DNA of 64,000 nt from Streptomyces hygroscopicus (GCF_026168105.1 NZ_LBMW01000030.1:1-64000), one strand, 5' to 3'. Numbered from the stretch's first letter, positions 1 to 8,305 are shown. Program-made: numbers and translations. The notes: generated from the sequence alone by a model not told the origin.

Positions 1-2
1 GC

Positions 3-269
3 CCCGAACACGTCCCCCGCCCCCAGGCCACCACGACCTACACCTCTGGCGACACCCTCATCCTCTACACCGACGGCCTGATCGAACGCCGCGGTGAGGA
101 CATCGACACCGGCCTGACCCGCCTGACCTCCACGCTCGCCACCTGCACCGAGTTCGGCGCGGAACACCTCGCCGACGCTCTCCTCGCCCGCCTCGGCCTC
201 GCCAGCGGCGCAGGCGACGACATCGCCATGGTCGTCGTCCGCCTGGACCGAACGACCTGGCCGTCCTGA
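3..269 (+). CDS. SpoIIE/PP2C-type phosphatase, C-terminal end (5' cut by window)
   Basis: Only the last 88 codons lie in the window. The reading contains LILYTDGLIE followed about 50 residues later by GDDIAMVVVRL. These are the two late metal-binding blocks (DG and DD) of SpoIIE-family PPM phosphatases, which in Streptomyces dephosphorylate anti-sigma antagonists, usually behind GAF or PAS sensor domains. Any sensor domain would lie outside the window. The stop is followed by non-coding or degraded DNA, so this is the last gene of its unit. Family assignment is firm; the signal and partner cannot be seen. Confidence 0.85.
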   Translation, partial: PEHVPRPQATTTYTSGDTLILYTDGLIERRGEDIDTGLTRLTSTLATCTEFGAEHLADALLARLGLASGAGDDIAMVVVRLDRTTWPS

Positions 270-1241
270 GCGGGCCGACGCCGTCGTCGGTGAGCATGCG
301 GCCCCTGGGGCAGGCGGCCGGCTTGGTGCACTCGTAGCGCAGCATGTCCGGCAAGACGGTGCGCAGAGTCTTCTCCGCCTCGCGCTGTATCCGCCGGTGA
401 TGGCGAGTACGGCGCTCCACGGCTCTCGGTAGCTGTTCCCGTCGTCGGCGCCTGGCGGGAAGCAGGGTTCCGGGTGAAGGCATCTGTCGCCCCCGGCGGT
501 ACCGGACGGGCCTTGCCCGAAAGGCTCGACAGCATTCTCTTCAGCTTCCGGGCGAGTCGGTTGGACAAGCGTTGTGGATGATCTTCCCTCGGTCGAGACG
601 ACCATCTCGGGCTGCCTGGTGGCGAAGGCGCATGGGGCCGTGGACCATGTCTCGCTGCCGGAGCTGCGTGAGCGGCTGTCCTGGCCGGCGTCCTGGGCCC
701 GCTGCACCGTCCTTAACCGGGTTGAACCGGCCGGTGACGGCGGCCTTGGTGTCATGGCTGTCATGGCTTGCGCCGGGCCGCTCTTGTGTATCGGTGCGGC
801 CCGACCCTCGCTGTGCGCGGCGGCGACGTGCCGGTCGGCCTGACGGCCTGTTGGTTGCCTCCGCCGCCCGTCTCGTACGGGGCTTGTCGCAGACCGACTC
901 GCTCAATCATCAGGGAAGTGGAGTCCACCAGCGTCGGCAATCGGCGCGCCATGCGGCAGTTCAGCACCGTGTCGAAGACGGCGACCGCGGCCGGGGTGCT
1001 CTCCTGCAGACCAGGCTCGTCAGCCACCCCCTCGCGGCAGTCGTCCAACCGAGCTGGCCGCCGGACCGAGCGCCGGACTGGCCGACGAGCTGCCCGCCGG
1101 CCTGGTCGCCGACATCGGGCGGCTCGTTCGCTGTGAGTCCCCCTCCTACTACCCAACGTCTGGGTACGACGCCCAGTCGCCTCCGGCCGCCCTGTGCGCT
1201 CCCCATCCGCGCCCGCCCGCGGCGGCGATAACGTCGGCCAT
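270..1241. other. Gene-poor stretch, no convincing coding region
   Basis: Several long open frames exist on both strands, as expected at this GC content, but none has a Shine-Dalgarno sequence with a recognisable family or a clean protein-like composition. Short protein-like patches occur on the minus strand around 300-380 and 900-1010. I could not assign them and they are not continuous, so the stretch looks like decayed insertion. Confidence 0.4.
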
Positions 1242-2375
1242 GTGAGCGAGTACCAGTACTACGAGTTCCAGGCCCTCGACCGTCCACTCAGCCGCGCAGA
1301 GCAGGAGCATCTGCGGGCCATCTCCACCCGGGCCCGGATCACCGCCACCAGCTTCGTCAACACCTACAACTGGGGTGACCTGAGCGGCGATCCACGCCGA
1401 ATGGTCGAGCGCTACTTCGACGCTCATCTCTACGTCACCAACTGGGGCACCCACCAGCTGATGCTCCGGTTGCCCAAGCAGACCCTGAAACTGCCCACGG
1501 TGCAGCCCTACTGCCTCGATCACCACGTCGAGGTATCGACCACCCGCACCCACCTCCTGCTCGACATGACCAGCGACGACGAGGGCGGCGACTGGGCCGA
1601 GGGCGCTGACGACTCACTGGCCGCCCTCATCGGCGTACGCGACGAACTCGCCACCGGCGATCTGCGCCCCCTCTACCTCGCCTGGCTGTCCGCGCTCGCC
1701 GCCTGGGAACTCGAAGACGACGACGAAGAGGAATATCAAGCCTGCCCGGAGCCGCCCGTCCCGGCCGGGCTCGGCGAACTGACTGCCGCGCAGAGCGCGC
1801 TCGCGGACTTCCTGCGTGTGGATGGCGATCTGCTCGCGGTCGCGGCTCAAACCAGTCCCGCCGCGCCCAAGAAGCCGGTCAGGCCTACGAAGAAGGAACT
1901 CGCCCTGCTGATCGCCGCGCTGTCCCCCAAGGAGAAGGACGCTCTGCTGTTGCGGCTCGCCCTCGGCCCGGAGCCCGGATTGCGCACCGGACTCCTGCAC
2001 CGCCTGCAAGGCGGCGCCGGCGCCCCCGCCCCGGTCACCGGGCGCCGCTGCGCCGCCCAGCTCCTGGATGCGGCCCATACCCTGCGCGCCGAACGCAGGC
2101 GGCGCGCTGAACAAGAACGGGCCACTGCCCGCGCCCAGCGCCTGACCGCCCTCGCGAGCGAGGCCGAATCCGCCTGGCAGCAGATCGAGACACACATCGC
2201 CACCAAGAAGACCACCGCCTACGACCAGGCCGTCACCCTCCTCGCGGAACTACGCGACGCCTACGCCTACACCGGACGGCACACCGACTTCCAGCAGCGC
2301 CTGACTCGCCTACGCGAGGCCAATCGACGCCGCCCTGGCCTCATCCACCGCCTCGACCGGCGCGACCTGCGATAA
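1242..2375 (+). CDS. Conserved protein usually paired with SWIM zinc-finger proteins
   Basis: A 377-residue protein starting at GTG 1242 with MSEYQYYEFQALDRPL. The N-terminal half, including the block VNTYNWGDLSGDP and a YVTNWGTHQLMLRLP-type segment, matches a widespread uncharacterised family that I recall next to SWIM zinc-finger genes. The middle carries an acidic run (ELEDDDEEEY, about residue 165), then a GLGELTAAQSALADFLRVD block. The C-terminal third is Arg/Ala-rich and probably coiled-coil. No SWIM partner lies on either side here, so the gene is either orphaned or its partner was lost. No enzymatic motif is visible and its function is unknown. The GTG start is chosen because homologues begin at this methionine. 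Confidence 0.7.
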   Translation: MSEYQYYEFQALDRPLSRAEQEHLRAISTRARITATSFVNTYNWGDLSGDPRRMVERYFDAHLYVTNWGTHQLMLRLPKQTLKLPTVQPYCLDHHVEVSTTRTHLLLDMTSDDEGGDWAEGADDSLAALIGVRDELATGDLRPLYLAWLSALAAWELEDDDEEEYQACPEPPVPAGLGELTAAQSALADFLRVDGDLLAVAAQTSPAAPKKPVRPTKKELALLIAALSPKEKDALLLRLALGPEPGLRTGLLHRLQGGAGAPAPVTGRRCAAQLLDAAHTLRAERRRRAEQERATARAQRLTALASEAESAWQQIETHIATKKTTAYDQAVTLLAELRDAYAYTGRHTDFQQRLTRLREANRRRPGLIHRLDRRDLR

Positions 2376-2448
2376 GTCCCCTTCCGGCACGGCCGCTCCG
2401 ACGGGCGACGTTACGCCCACTCCATGCGCTGACGGCGTCGGTTGTTGA

Positions 2449-2778
2449 TCGCGTCGACCACGGCTGCCGGCCGGGCAGATTCCGCCTGGCGGCGCCTGCG
2501 ACGTCAAGACGCTTGCCCGTGAGGCGGGCATCTCCCGCGCATCCCTCTATCGCACCTGGGGCGACCTGAAAGAGGAGTTCGAGCGGCGACGGGCCGCAGC
2601 CCTGGCTGCCGGCCGGCAGCTGGTTCCCCGCGCCGCGCGAATCGCCCGGCTGCGGGACCTCAACCACCGCCTCACGACCAAGCTCGCCCGAACTCACAAC
2701 GAGATCAACGGTGTCGTGGTCACGCTGGGGCATTCGTCGCGCGAGTCGGTGCTGGCCGCGTTGCGCGGCGCGGTCTGA
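2449..2778 (+). pseudogene. Truncated DNA-binding accessory protein of a mobile element
   Basis: From 2485 the frame reads RLPAGQIPPGG, then CDVKTLAREAGISRASLYR, a helix-turn-helix followed by a charged helical segment (KEEFERRR) and a stop at 2776-2778. This is the layout of small HTH proteins that accompany integrases and recombinases in actinobacterial elements. An in-frame TGA at 2446 lies just upstream, and no start codon with a ribosome site precedes the conserved part, so the N terminus is missing or frameshifted. Family naming is by recollection. Confidence 0.5.
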
Positions 2779-2876
2779 GCCGCGTACCCGGTGGCACCTG
2801 CCCGGTCTGACCGCCCCTGGCATCCACCGAGTAGCTGGAGGCGCTGGCTGCCCGGGCTGCCAGAAGGGAATCTCCT

Positions 2877-3842
2877 GTGCTGAACCTTGCTCAGGATCTA
2901 TCCGTTGGTGTCAGTGCCAGAAACAGCATGCCAGGCATACTGGCTAGACATCGGCGCGGTGAAATGGTGCCTTTCGGTAAGAAAGAACCTGCTCCACTTG
3001 CCGGAGCGGCGGCGACGATCAGCGCGACCGATGGGCTCACAACAAGATTCCCGGGTCAGGGCGGTCGTGGTGGGGCCGCGAATGCCCAAAACCGGCAGGC
3101 CGCGATTATCGCCCAGGCTGCGCCCGAGCTGAAGTCTCCGAAAGAGTTCGTCGCGCTCCGTTCCGTGGACCCCACGATCATTGAAGAGATGCGTTACGTC
3201 ACGGGGCACAACTTCGTGGGCGAGCGTATCGATGGATATCAGCAGCCGGTGTGTATTCTCACCCGACCCGCCGCGGAGGCGTTGCACCGGGCGCAGGTGA
3301 AGCTTCTGCATCAGGGCTACTCGCTGAAGGTGTACGACTGCTACCGGCCACAACGGGCCGTCGATCACTTCGTGCGGTGGGCCAAGGATCTCGACGATAC
3401 CCGAATGAAGGCGGAATTCTATCCGCGCGTTGCCAAAGACCGGCTGTTCGCGGACGGTTACATCGCGGAGAAGTCAGGGCACAGCCGGGGCAGTACGGCG
3501 GACCTGACGATTGTGAAGCTGCCCGCGCGACCCACTCCGCCCTATCGGCCAGATCAGTCGCTCGTGCCGTCCTATGCGCCTCAGAACCCGCGGTTCCCGG
3601 ACAACTCGTTGGACATGGGCACTGGATTCGACTACTTCGACACCCTTGCGCATACCGATGATCCTCGGGTTCAGGGCATTCGGAAGAGGAACCGGCAGTT
3701 CCTCAAGAGCACACTCGAGACAGAAGGGTTCGTCAACCTGCCCGAGGAGTGGTGGCACTACACGTACAAGCCGGAACCTTTCCCCAACACGTACTTCAAC
3801 TTCCCTGTGGCATGGAATTCAGGCTTGATACCAGTGACTTAG
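2877..3842 (+). CDS. VanX/DdpX-type D-alanyl-D-alanine dipeptidase
   Basis: The protein hydrolyses D-Ala-D-Ala; in glycopeptide resistance this removes the vancomycin target, while DdpX-type homologues recycle peptidoglycan. Counting from GTG 2877 (321 residues) it has YRPQ around Arg157, the SGHSRGSTAD zinc motif (His202, Asp209) and EEWWHY with catalytic Glu290 and zinc ligand His293, so the active site is complete. The start at 2877 has a GAAGGGA ribosome site at 2863; ATG 2964 would give a shorter form. The first 85 residues are low-complexity and unlike VanX, and no clear signal peptide is seen. No vanH, vanA or vanRS lies nearby; the neighbours are mobile-element debris. Confidence 0.8.
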   Translation: MLNLAQDLSVGVSARNSMPGILARHRRGEMVPFGKKEPAPLAGAAATISATDGLTTRFPGQGGRGGAANAQNRQAAIIAQAAPELKSPKEFVALRSVDPTIIEEMRYVTGHNFVGERIDGYQQPVCILTRPAAEALHRAQVKLLHQGYSLKVYDCYRPQRAVDHFVRWAKDLDDTRMKAEFYPRVAKDRLFADGYIAEKSGHSRGSTADLTIVKLPARPTPPYRPDQSLVPSYAPQNPRFPDNSLDMGTGFDYFDTLAHTDDPRVQGIRKRNRQFLKSTLETEGFVNLPEEWWHYTYKPEPFPNTYFNFPVAWNSGLIPVT

Positions 3843-3895
3843 GACGTGCAGATCTTTAACTCGTGGCTTTCTGCCTGGTGGTTCGTTGGTCTGGC

Positions 3896-4363
3896 ATGAG
3901 CGGGTTGGATGGGCAACGGACCGCGCTGGCAGCCAAGTTCGAGGCGATTCTGCCGCACCTCGACGAGCGGCAGCGTCGCCTGCTGATAGGGGCGGAGGCC
4001 CAGTCCCTCGGCCACGGCGGGATCAGAGCGGTCGCTCGTGCCGCCGGTGTCCGTGAGGCCACTGTGTCTGCCGGAGTGCGGGAACTCGGCTCCGGGGAGG
4101 CTCCGTTGGGCCGTGTCCGTCGGCCTGGCGCCGGCCGCAGACGCGTCGTCGACCTGAACCCAGCCGTTCGGGAGGCACTCCTCACGCTGGTCGAGCCCGA
4201 CGTCCGCGGAGATCCCATGTCGCCGCTGCGCTGGACCACCAAATCCACCCGCAAGCTGGCCGAGCAGCTGACCCGGCAGGGCCACAGGATCTCCGCGGAC
4301 ACGGTGGGCGACCTGCTGCGCGAGGAGGGCTTCAGCCTGCAGAGCAATGCCAAGACGCTCGTA
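3896..4363 (+). pseudogene. ISAzo13-family transposase, N-terminal fragment
   Basis: Continuous match to the ISAzo13 N-terminal region: DERQRRLLIGAEAQSLGHGG, a helix-turn-helix segment (IRAVARAAGVREATVSAGV), GRVRRPGAGR, then RWTTKSTRKLAEQL and LLREEGFSLQSNAKTL. Similarity stops at codon 'AKTL' near 4360, and the frame then runs through the antisense of another gene until 4858. The whole DDE catalytic part is missing. The element therefore truncated, or was truncated together with, the minus-strand gene that begins at 4519. Confidence 0.8.
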
Positions 4364-4519
4364 GGCGACGGCGGCTTCGTCCAGGCATACGGACATGGCC
4401 GCGTCCACGGCGGCCAGCCGTGCCTCCAGACTCAAGTCGCTTCGGTCGCTGCCGGCCTGAGCGGTGCCCGTCGGCGGGGCCTGCCGTGTGGCGTGGTCCG
4501 GGTGCAGGGAAGCGGGCAT
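4364..4519 (-). pseudogene. Start of an integrative-element gene, cut by the ISAzo13 fragment
   Basis: A good start (ATG 4519 preceded by GGAGG with 6-nt spacing) opens MPASLHPDHATRQ, then LSLEARLAAVDAAMSVCLDE. The start lies 18 nt downstream of the stop of the small hydrophobic gene and on the same strand, so the two were co-transcribed. About 52 codons survive before the sequence becomes the antisense of the transposase fragment. I do not recognise the protein beyond its setting in what looks like the operon of an actinomycete integrative element. Confidence 0.5.
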
Positions 4520-4537
4520 GGCAGGCCTCCAGCCAGG

Positions 4538-4726
4538 TCAGTGGAGCGAGGCGAACTGGGCGACGGCACGCAGCAGGGCGCTGATCGCGGGGGCGATGCC
4601 GGTGGAGGCGAGGAAGAAGCCGAACGCGCTGCAGGCAAGGGCGGATCCCATACGCACGTAGCCCTGCCGCAGCAGCATGACCACCACGATGAACAGCAGC
4701 AGGGCAGCGGATACGGAGACGATCAC
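4538..4726 (-). CDS. Small hydrophobic membrane protein of an integrative-element operon
   Basis: A 62-residue protein from GTG 4726, with GGAAGGA seven bases upstream. It has two hydrophobic segments, about residues 3-19 (VSVSAALLLFIVVVMLL) and 28-50 (containing ACSAFGFFLASTGIAPAI), and a short basic loop. This size and topology resemble the small Spd-type membrane proteins beside transfer genes of Streptomyces plasmids and AICEs, which help plasmid spread within mycelium. That role is inferred from context only. The following gene is truncated and the preceding one is partial, so the operon is defunct. Confidence 0.6.
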   Translation of the reverse strand: MIVSVSAALLLFIVVVMLLRQGYVRMGSALACSAFGFFLASTGIAPAISALLRAVAQFASLH

Positions 4727-4835
4727 GGCAAGTCCTTCCAAGGAGTGAGGAGGCGACGCCCGGATGGGCGCGCCCAGGCAGCGAAAGCGCGGGCCCCGGC
4801 GGAGAGCGGGGCCCACGCGCGTGTTGGGGGTGTGA

Positions 4836-5052
4836 TCAGTCGTCGGCGGCCAGGGTGAACTCGGCGCGCAGTTCGCGCAGGACGTCGTCCCAAGCGTCCG
4901 GCTTGACCAGGACGTCACGGGCCTTGCTGCCATCAGCGGGGCCGACGATCCCGCAGTGCTCCGGGACGTCCATGAGGCGTCCGGCCAGCGCGAAGCCGAC
5001 GCGCAGGCCCACGATCCCCACGTGATCGGCGGTGGCCTGTCGCCTGCCCGCG
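4836..5052 (-). pseudogene. 5'-truncated gene of the same operon, unrecognised
   Basis: The minus strand reads VGIVGLRVGFALAGRLMD, then GSKARDVLVKPDAWDDVL and ends ...LAADD with the stop at 4836. It looks like genuine protein-coding sequence with a soluble alpha/beta composition. Upstream the frame enters the CRISPR repeats at about 5068 with no credible start, although a GTG near 5026 is possible. It sits upstream of the small hydrophobic gene on the same strand, with a 109-nt gap. I cannot name it. Confidence 0.4.
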
Positions 5053-5067
5053 GAACTTGGGCCGGTG

Positions 5068-5222
5068 GGGACCATCCCCGCGCGTGCGGGGAGCACGGAT
5101 CGGGGGCGGGGACGTGGAAGCGGGCCTCGGGACCATCCCCGCACCCGCGGGGATGGTCCCTCCCTGCCCTCGAGGAGTGGCTCGCCTGGCAGCTGCTCCC
5201 CTCAACCCGCGGGGATGGTCCC
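5068..5222. CRISPR. Three-repeat, type I-E-like CRISPR remnant with reversed orientation, no cas genes
   Basis: Repeat 1 is 5068-5096 (29 nt, gggaccatccccgcgcgtgc then ggggagcac). Repeat 2 is 5129-5160 and repeat 3 is 5193-5222. The 32-nt spacers are at 5097-5128 and 5161-5192. Length and the GC palindrome fit type I-E repeats of actinomycetes. Repeat 1 is in reverse orientation and repeat 3 in forward orientation (TGCTCCCC...GGGGATGGTCCC, with one extra base). Repeat 2 is symmetrical: it starts with GGGACCATCCCCGC and ends with GCGGGGATGGTCCC, so it satisfies both orientations. No cas gene is in the window. The array is probably dead or an isolated satellite. Confidence 0.75.
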
Positions 5223-5360
5223 TACCGTGCCTTTGGATGACGGCAGAGGTGAACAGTGGAACGGGCGTGTCTTGACGAGGCACTGCAGGTGGGGGACTAC
5301 CTTCCGGTGGCCAGGGAGCGGTGGCCGCGTCGGCGGCCCCGGTCGTGCTACCCGCCCCGC

Positions 5361-5402
5361 GCACGGCGCACGGCGCACGGCGCACGGCGCACGGCGCACG
5401 GC
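5361..5402. repeat. Six tandem copies of a 7-bp unit (GCACGGC)
   Basis: Six perfect GCACGGC units, followed by one degenerate unit (GCCCGCC). Because 7 is not a multiple of 3, a gain or loss of units changes the reading frame of anything across it. Downstream (5410-5600) one plus-strand frame reads like a soluble protein (VVDQELVLEDLTREQVLDRR), but no start is evident. Confidence 0.85.
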
Positions 5403-5590
5403 GCCCGCCGCTCCCGCGCCGGAGCCGGAGGCCGCCGTCGTCGACCAGGAGCTGGTCCTTGAGGACCTGACCCGCGAGCAGGTCCTGGACCGGCGCACGC
5501 GCGCCGCCCGCGACCACGAGGTCGTGCTCGACCACATCGACCGCTACGGCGACGTGTCGGCGAGGCGCCTGTTCACGGGCCGGTTCGTGG

Positions 5591-5830
5591 AACAGCAACA
5601 GCCTTACGGCGAAGGCGAAGCCGCGCACGGCGTCACCGGTGGTCCGGCGGGACGGGCGCGAGCCGATGGGCCTCGGTGCCGCGATCGGCGCGCTGGTGAC
5701 CGAGAGGGACTGGGAGCTCCCGGCCGCCGACGCCACGCTGCGGGAGCGGTGGGAGGCCATTGCCCCCGACTTCGCCGGGCCCGTCGTCGCCGTCGGCTAC
5801 GACCCGGAGTCCGGTCGGCTGACCGTGTGA
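5591..5830 (+). pseudogene. DUF721 (DciA-like) protein fragment
   Basis: The frame reads VVRRDGREPMGLGAAIGALV, then RERWEAIAPDFAGPVVAVGY and DPESGRLTV before a stop at 5828. This is the N-terminal part of the DUF721/DciA family, which on the chromosome assists the replicative helicase and also occurs in Streptomyces plasmids and integrative elements. The rest of the domain is absent, and upstream the frame has no start or ribosome site. It is a broken piece of an element rather than the chromosomal dciA. Confidence 0.6.
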
Positions 5831-6021
5831 GATCGTTGTGGTCGTCGGCTTCCTGCCGGAGCCGTCATCGCTGGCCTCCGCCACGTCCCTGTACGTGACT
5901 TCCGGCGCTCGCGTAGCTTGCCCAGTGCGTCGCGTAACTCCTTCTGCGTGCGAACGCGCCCCGGGCCGGGCCACATCCCGTGTCCGCCCTGTGTGGGCTG
6001 CCCGTCCTCCGGCTGCGTCAT
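5797..6021 (-). pseudogene. Short helical DNA-binding-like protein, 3'-truncated
   Basis: Starts at ATG 6021, overlapping the stop of the upstream gene as TGATG with GGAGGCG just ahead, so it is translationally coupled. The first 45 residues (MTQPEDGQPTQGGHGMWPGP, then RVRTQKELRDALGKLRER) resemble the leading helices found in actinomycete XRE-type proteins. After about residue 45 the frame runs into the antisense of the DUF721 fragment and stops at 5797. It was probably a longer regulator of the integrative element. Confidence 0.45.
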
Positions 6022-6278
6022 CACACGCCTCCAGGAGAGCCGGCGGCCATGCGCTGCCCGCTCAGCCAGAAACCGATCTGCGCGGACGCAGCTCCGGCCG
6101 CCATGACCAGCCCGAGCGCGTCGCTGGCGGAGTGCCCGCTGCACACGAGGACGATCACCACCAGCAAGATCACCGTGAAGACGGTGATCCGGTGCCCGGG
6201 CGTGAGACCCGCTCCGCAAAGAACGTGATCCGGTGACGTCGACGGCCGGCGCTGCCAACGCGTAATGCTGACTGACAT
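6021..6278 (-). CDS. Small two-helix membrane protein, element-borne
   Basis: An 85-residue protein from ATG 6278 with AGGGG about eight bases upstream. After a polar first 30 residues come one clear membrane helix (ITVFTVILLVVIVLVCS) and a second weakly hydrophobic segment (ASDALGLVMAAGAASAQIGF). The stop overlaps the next gene (TGATG). Spd-like spread proteins of Streptomyces elements have this size and topology, but the match is structural only. A near-perfect inverted repeat lies upstream at 6301-6318. Confidence 0.5.
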   Translation of the reverse strand: MSVSITRWQRRPSTSPDHVLCGAGLTPGHRITVFTVILLVVIVLVCSGHSASDALGLVMAAGAASAQIGFWLSGQRMAAGSPGGV

Positions 6279-6300
6279 AGTTAGTCCCCTCTTCCTGGGC

Positions 6301-6318
6301 GCGGCGAAGATTCGCCGC
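6301..6318. promoter_or_regulatory. 8+8 bp inverted repeat upstream of the 6278 gene
   Basis: GCGGCGAA-GA-TTCGCCGC, a perfect 8-bp palindrome with a 2-bp centre, 23 bp upstream of the ATG at 6278. The position suits an operator for the small element operon. It is too short in the loop to be a terminator. Confidence 0.4.
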
Positions 6319-7511
6319 TACGAATACGACTCCCGCATCCGGTTACCGGCCGTGATGCGGACATCGCCCAGCTAATTCCGTCACCCGGACCGAGGCAATC
6401 CCCTCAGCAGGACCGGAAGCAACCCGAACATTCACCGTCGTCCAAGGAACCGCCACTCTCGTTTTCCGCTCGATTCGCGGCCCTTCACCAGCATCCCCAC
6501 GGCGCCTCCTCCGGCCTCCGAATCCTTCACACTGCACCCGGAAGCCGACTGCGCGACAGGCCTGCGAAGCACCATCAAGCCTGCCCAGTGAGCTGGTTGG
6601 CCCGCCGTGACCTGCCCGTTCGCCGTTCGGAACGCTTCCGAAGACCGGAAGATCTTGCGCTGCAGCCAGGGCGGTGGTGAGCTGAACCAGCGGAACCCCC
6701 GCACCAGTAAATCGCAGTCATCCCTTTCCCGGACGCGGCAGTGCATCGTGCGGGTGGATAGAGGGGAATCCTGCTACCGGCCGGAGTCCCCTCGCTGCAT
6801 CCACCTCCGTAAACGAAACACAACTGTTCCGGTCCCGGAAAACGAAAACCGCATGCCGTGGCCGGCCCCCTCTGCGAGGGATTCGGAATCGACAGCTAAT
6901 TGCCCGCACCTCTCCGGAACACGGTCCGCACCGGCCAGCCCTTAGCTCGTGCGTGCAGCTCTCCTCATTGTCCTGCGACTGGAGGTCTGCCCGGTCCAGT
7001 TGTCCGGATGGACCTCCACGCCTACTTCTGCCAGATCACGACTGGCGCGTGCGGGTGGTTGCTGCGCGCGGTGACGAGAGCGTGTCACCGGTGGCGGACG
7101 GCGGCCGGACTTTGGGACTGATCGGGAAGGGTGTCACCTGGTGACGGCCCGACGGGGCCGGACTTTGCCTGCTCTCCGAGGCAGAAGCGAGGTCGCCTGC
7201 GGCATCGCACCGGCATACCCGTAGCGCCTACCGATCTTCTGCCTGATCATGTCGGTGCTGCTTGTTCAGAGGGGCGGCTGATCGAGGTGCGCGCGCCTGG
7301 CAGGACGCTGGGCATGGCGTGCCTGGACACGATCGAGCGAGTTCTGTTCGCTCTCGCGCGTGCGCAGGGCGTCGACCCGGACGCCATCTGAATCAGCTGA
7401 TCTTCCTCAGGGCTGCGGCCTGCGAACACGCCAGGTGTGCGGCGGCCGCAGCCGTATGTGTGCAGGCCAGATGGTTGGGACGCAGCACGGGCTGCCGTAT
7501 CCCCTTTGCTG
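6319..7511. other. 1.2 kb without a recognisable gene
   Basis: Open frames of 60-110 codons occur on both strands but lack ribosome sites, family motifs or consistent composition. The stretch 6280-6950 is visibly less GC-rich than its surroundings. A plus-strand patch at 7030-7140 (VRVVAARGDESVSPVADGGR) reads like protein but has no start, and the phrase GGCCGGACTTTG occurs twice near 7106 and 7157. I take this as decayed accessory DNA. Confidence 0.4.
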
Positions 7512-8015
7512 CTACTGGTTGTTGTGGAGGCGGTGCTGGCGGGCGGTGACGAGCGTGCGCCATCGGGTGTGGGTGGCCTGCTCGCTGTCCAGCCAGTGCG
7601 GCGCGTGTGGTCGGAGAGGAGGGGGAGGCCGGCCATGAAGGAGGCGATGTCGATGTAGTAGGCGTAGTCGCCGTTCTGGGTATGTTCGCGCAGCCGGGAG
7701 AGGGTGGCGGCGAGTGCGTCGTGGTCGTCGAGGACGGCCTGGTGGAACGCAGCGGCGAGTTCGAGGGTGGGGGTCATGGAGGTGAGGGCAGCCATGTCGG
7801 GCTCGGTGCGCAGGGTGTGAATGCGGTGGTCGAGCGAGGGATTGCCGGCGTCGCGGATCAGGGCGGCGATGGCCGCGTTGATCGTGGTGGCGCGCAGGTC
7901 GAGGCTGGCCAGGAGCTGGTATGCGAGGTCGATTTCGTCGTCGCGGGTGACCTCGCGCAGGTGATCGTAACGGTTCGACCACTCCAGCAGCACCGGCCGC
8001 AGTCGATTCAGGCAT
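7512..8015 (-). pseudogene. Chimeric remnant: integrase-like start fused to a TPR-like protein C terminus (copy 1)
   Basis: Reading on the minus strand from about 8010, LNRLRPVLLEWSNRYDHLRE resembles the N-terminal domain of an actinomycete tyrosine integrase. It then passes directly into DLRATTINAAIAALIRDAGN and further sequence almost identical to the protein encoded at 9685-10128. A frameshift near 7600 moves the end (WLDSEQATHTRWRTLVTARQ) into another frame. The shared part is the 298-bp direct repeat. No complete gene remains. Confidence 0.55.
7645..7942. repeat. 298-bp direct repeat, copy 1
   Basis: Nearly identical to 9831-10128 with a constant offset of 2186 bp and no indels. The visible differences are clustered near the two ends plus single changes in the middle. 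The two copies flank the glycine-rich gene at 8306-9316 and the hairpin at 8091-8135. Confidence 0.9.
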
Positions 8016-8090
8016 TGCCTCCTCGGGAGAACCACCGATGGGCTGCGACGCAGGGACACCTTCCGCGCGTCGTGGTGATGTGTACCCACG

Positions 8091-8135
8091 GACGCGAAGG
8101 ACCGTCCCCGCTCTCGACGGACGGTCCTTCGCGTC
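8091..8135. terminator. Perfect 17-bp hairpin, bidirectional terminator-like
   Basis: GACGCGAAGGACCGTCC (8091-8107), an 11-nt loop, then its exact complement at 8119-8135. There is no T-run, as is common for Streptomyces terminators. It lies between the minus-strand remnant and the plus-strand glycine-rich gene and would insulate the latter. Confidence 0.7.
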
Positions 8136-8305
8136 TGGTCATCGCAGGTCACGAGGCATCTCTCTGTTTGGGAACCCTTTCGCGACCATCAACGACTGGT
8201 GGGCGAGTAACACTCTCGGCGGTTCTCCGGATGCTGCTCATCTCATCGCCCACGATACTAGTTTCACTGGCTTATTGGAGCGATGGAGAAAATGGAGGTG
8301 CTTTA

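Noticed and set aside
2877..3842. Part of a vancomycin-resistance operon
   Set aside because: No ligase, dehydrogenase or VanRS-like genes occur within the window; only the dipeptidase is present.
5032..5898. Protein-coding reading of 5032-5360 (frames containing PRACGEHGSGAG-like peptides)
   Set aside because: These peptides are the translation of CRISPR repeats, a common annotation artefact.
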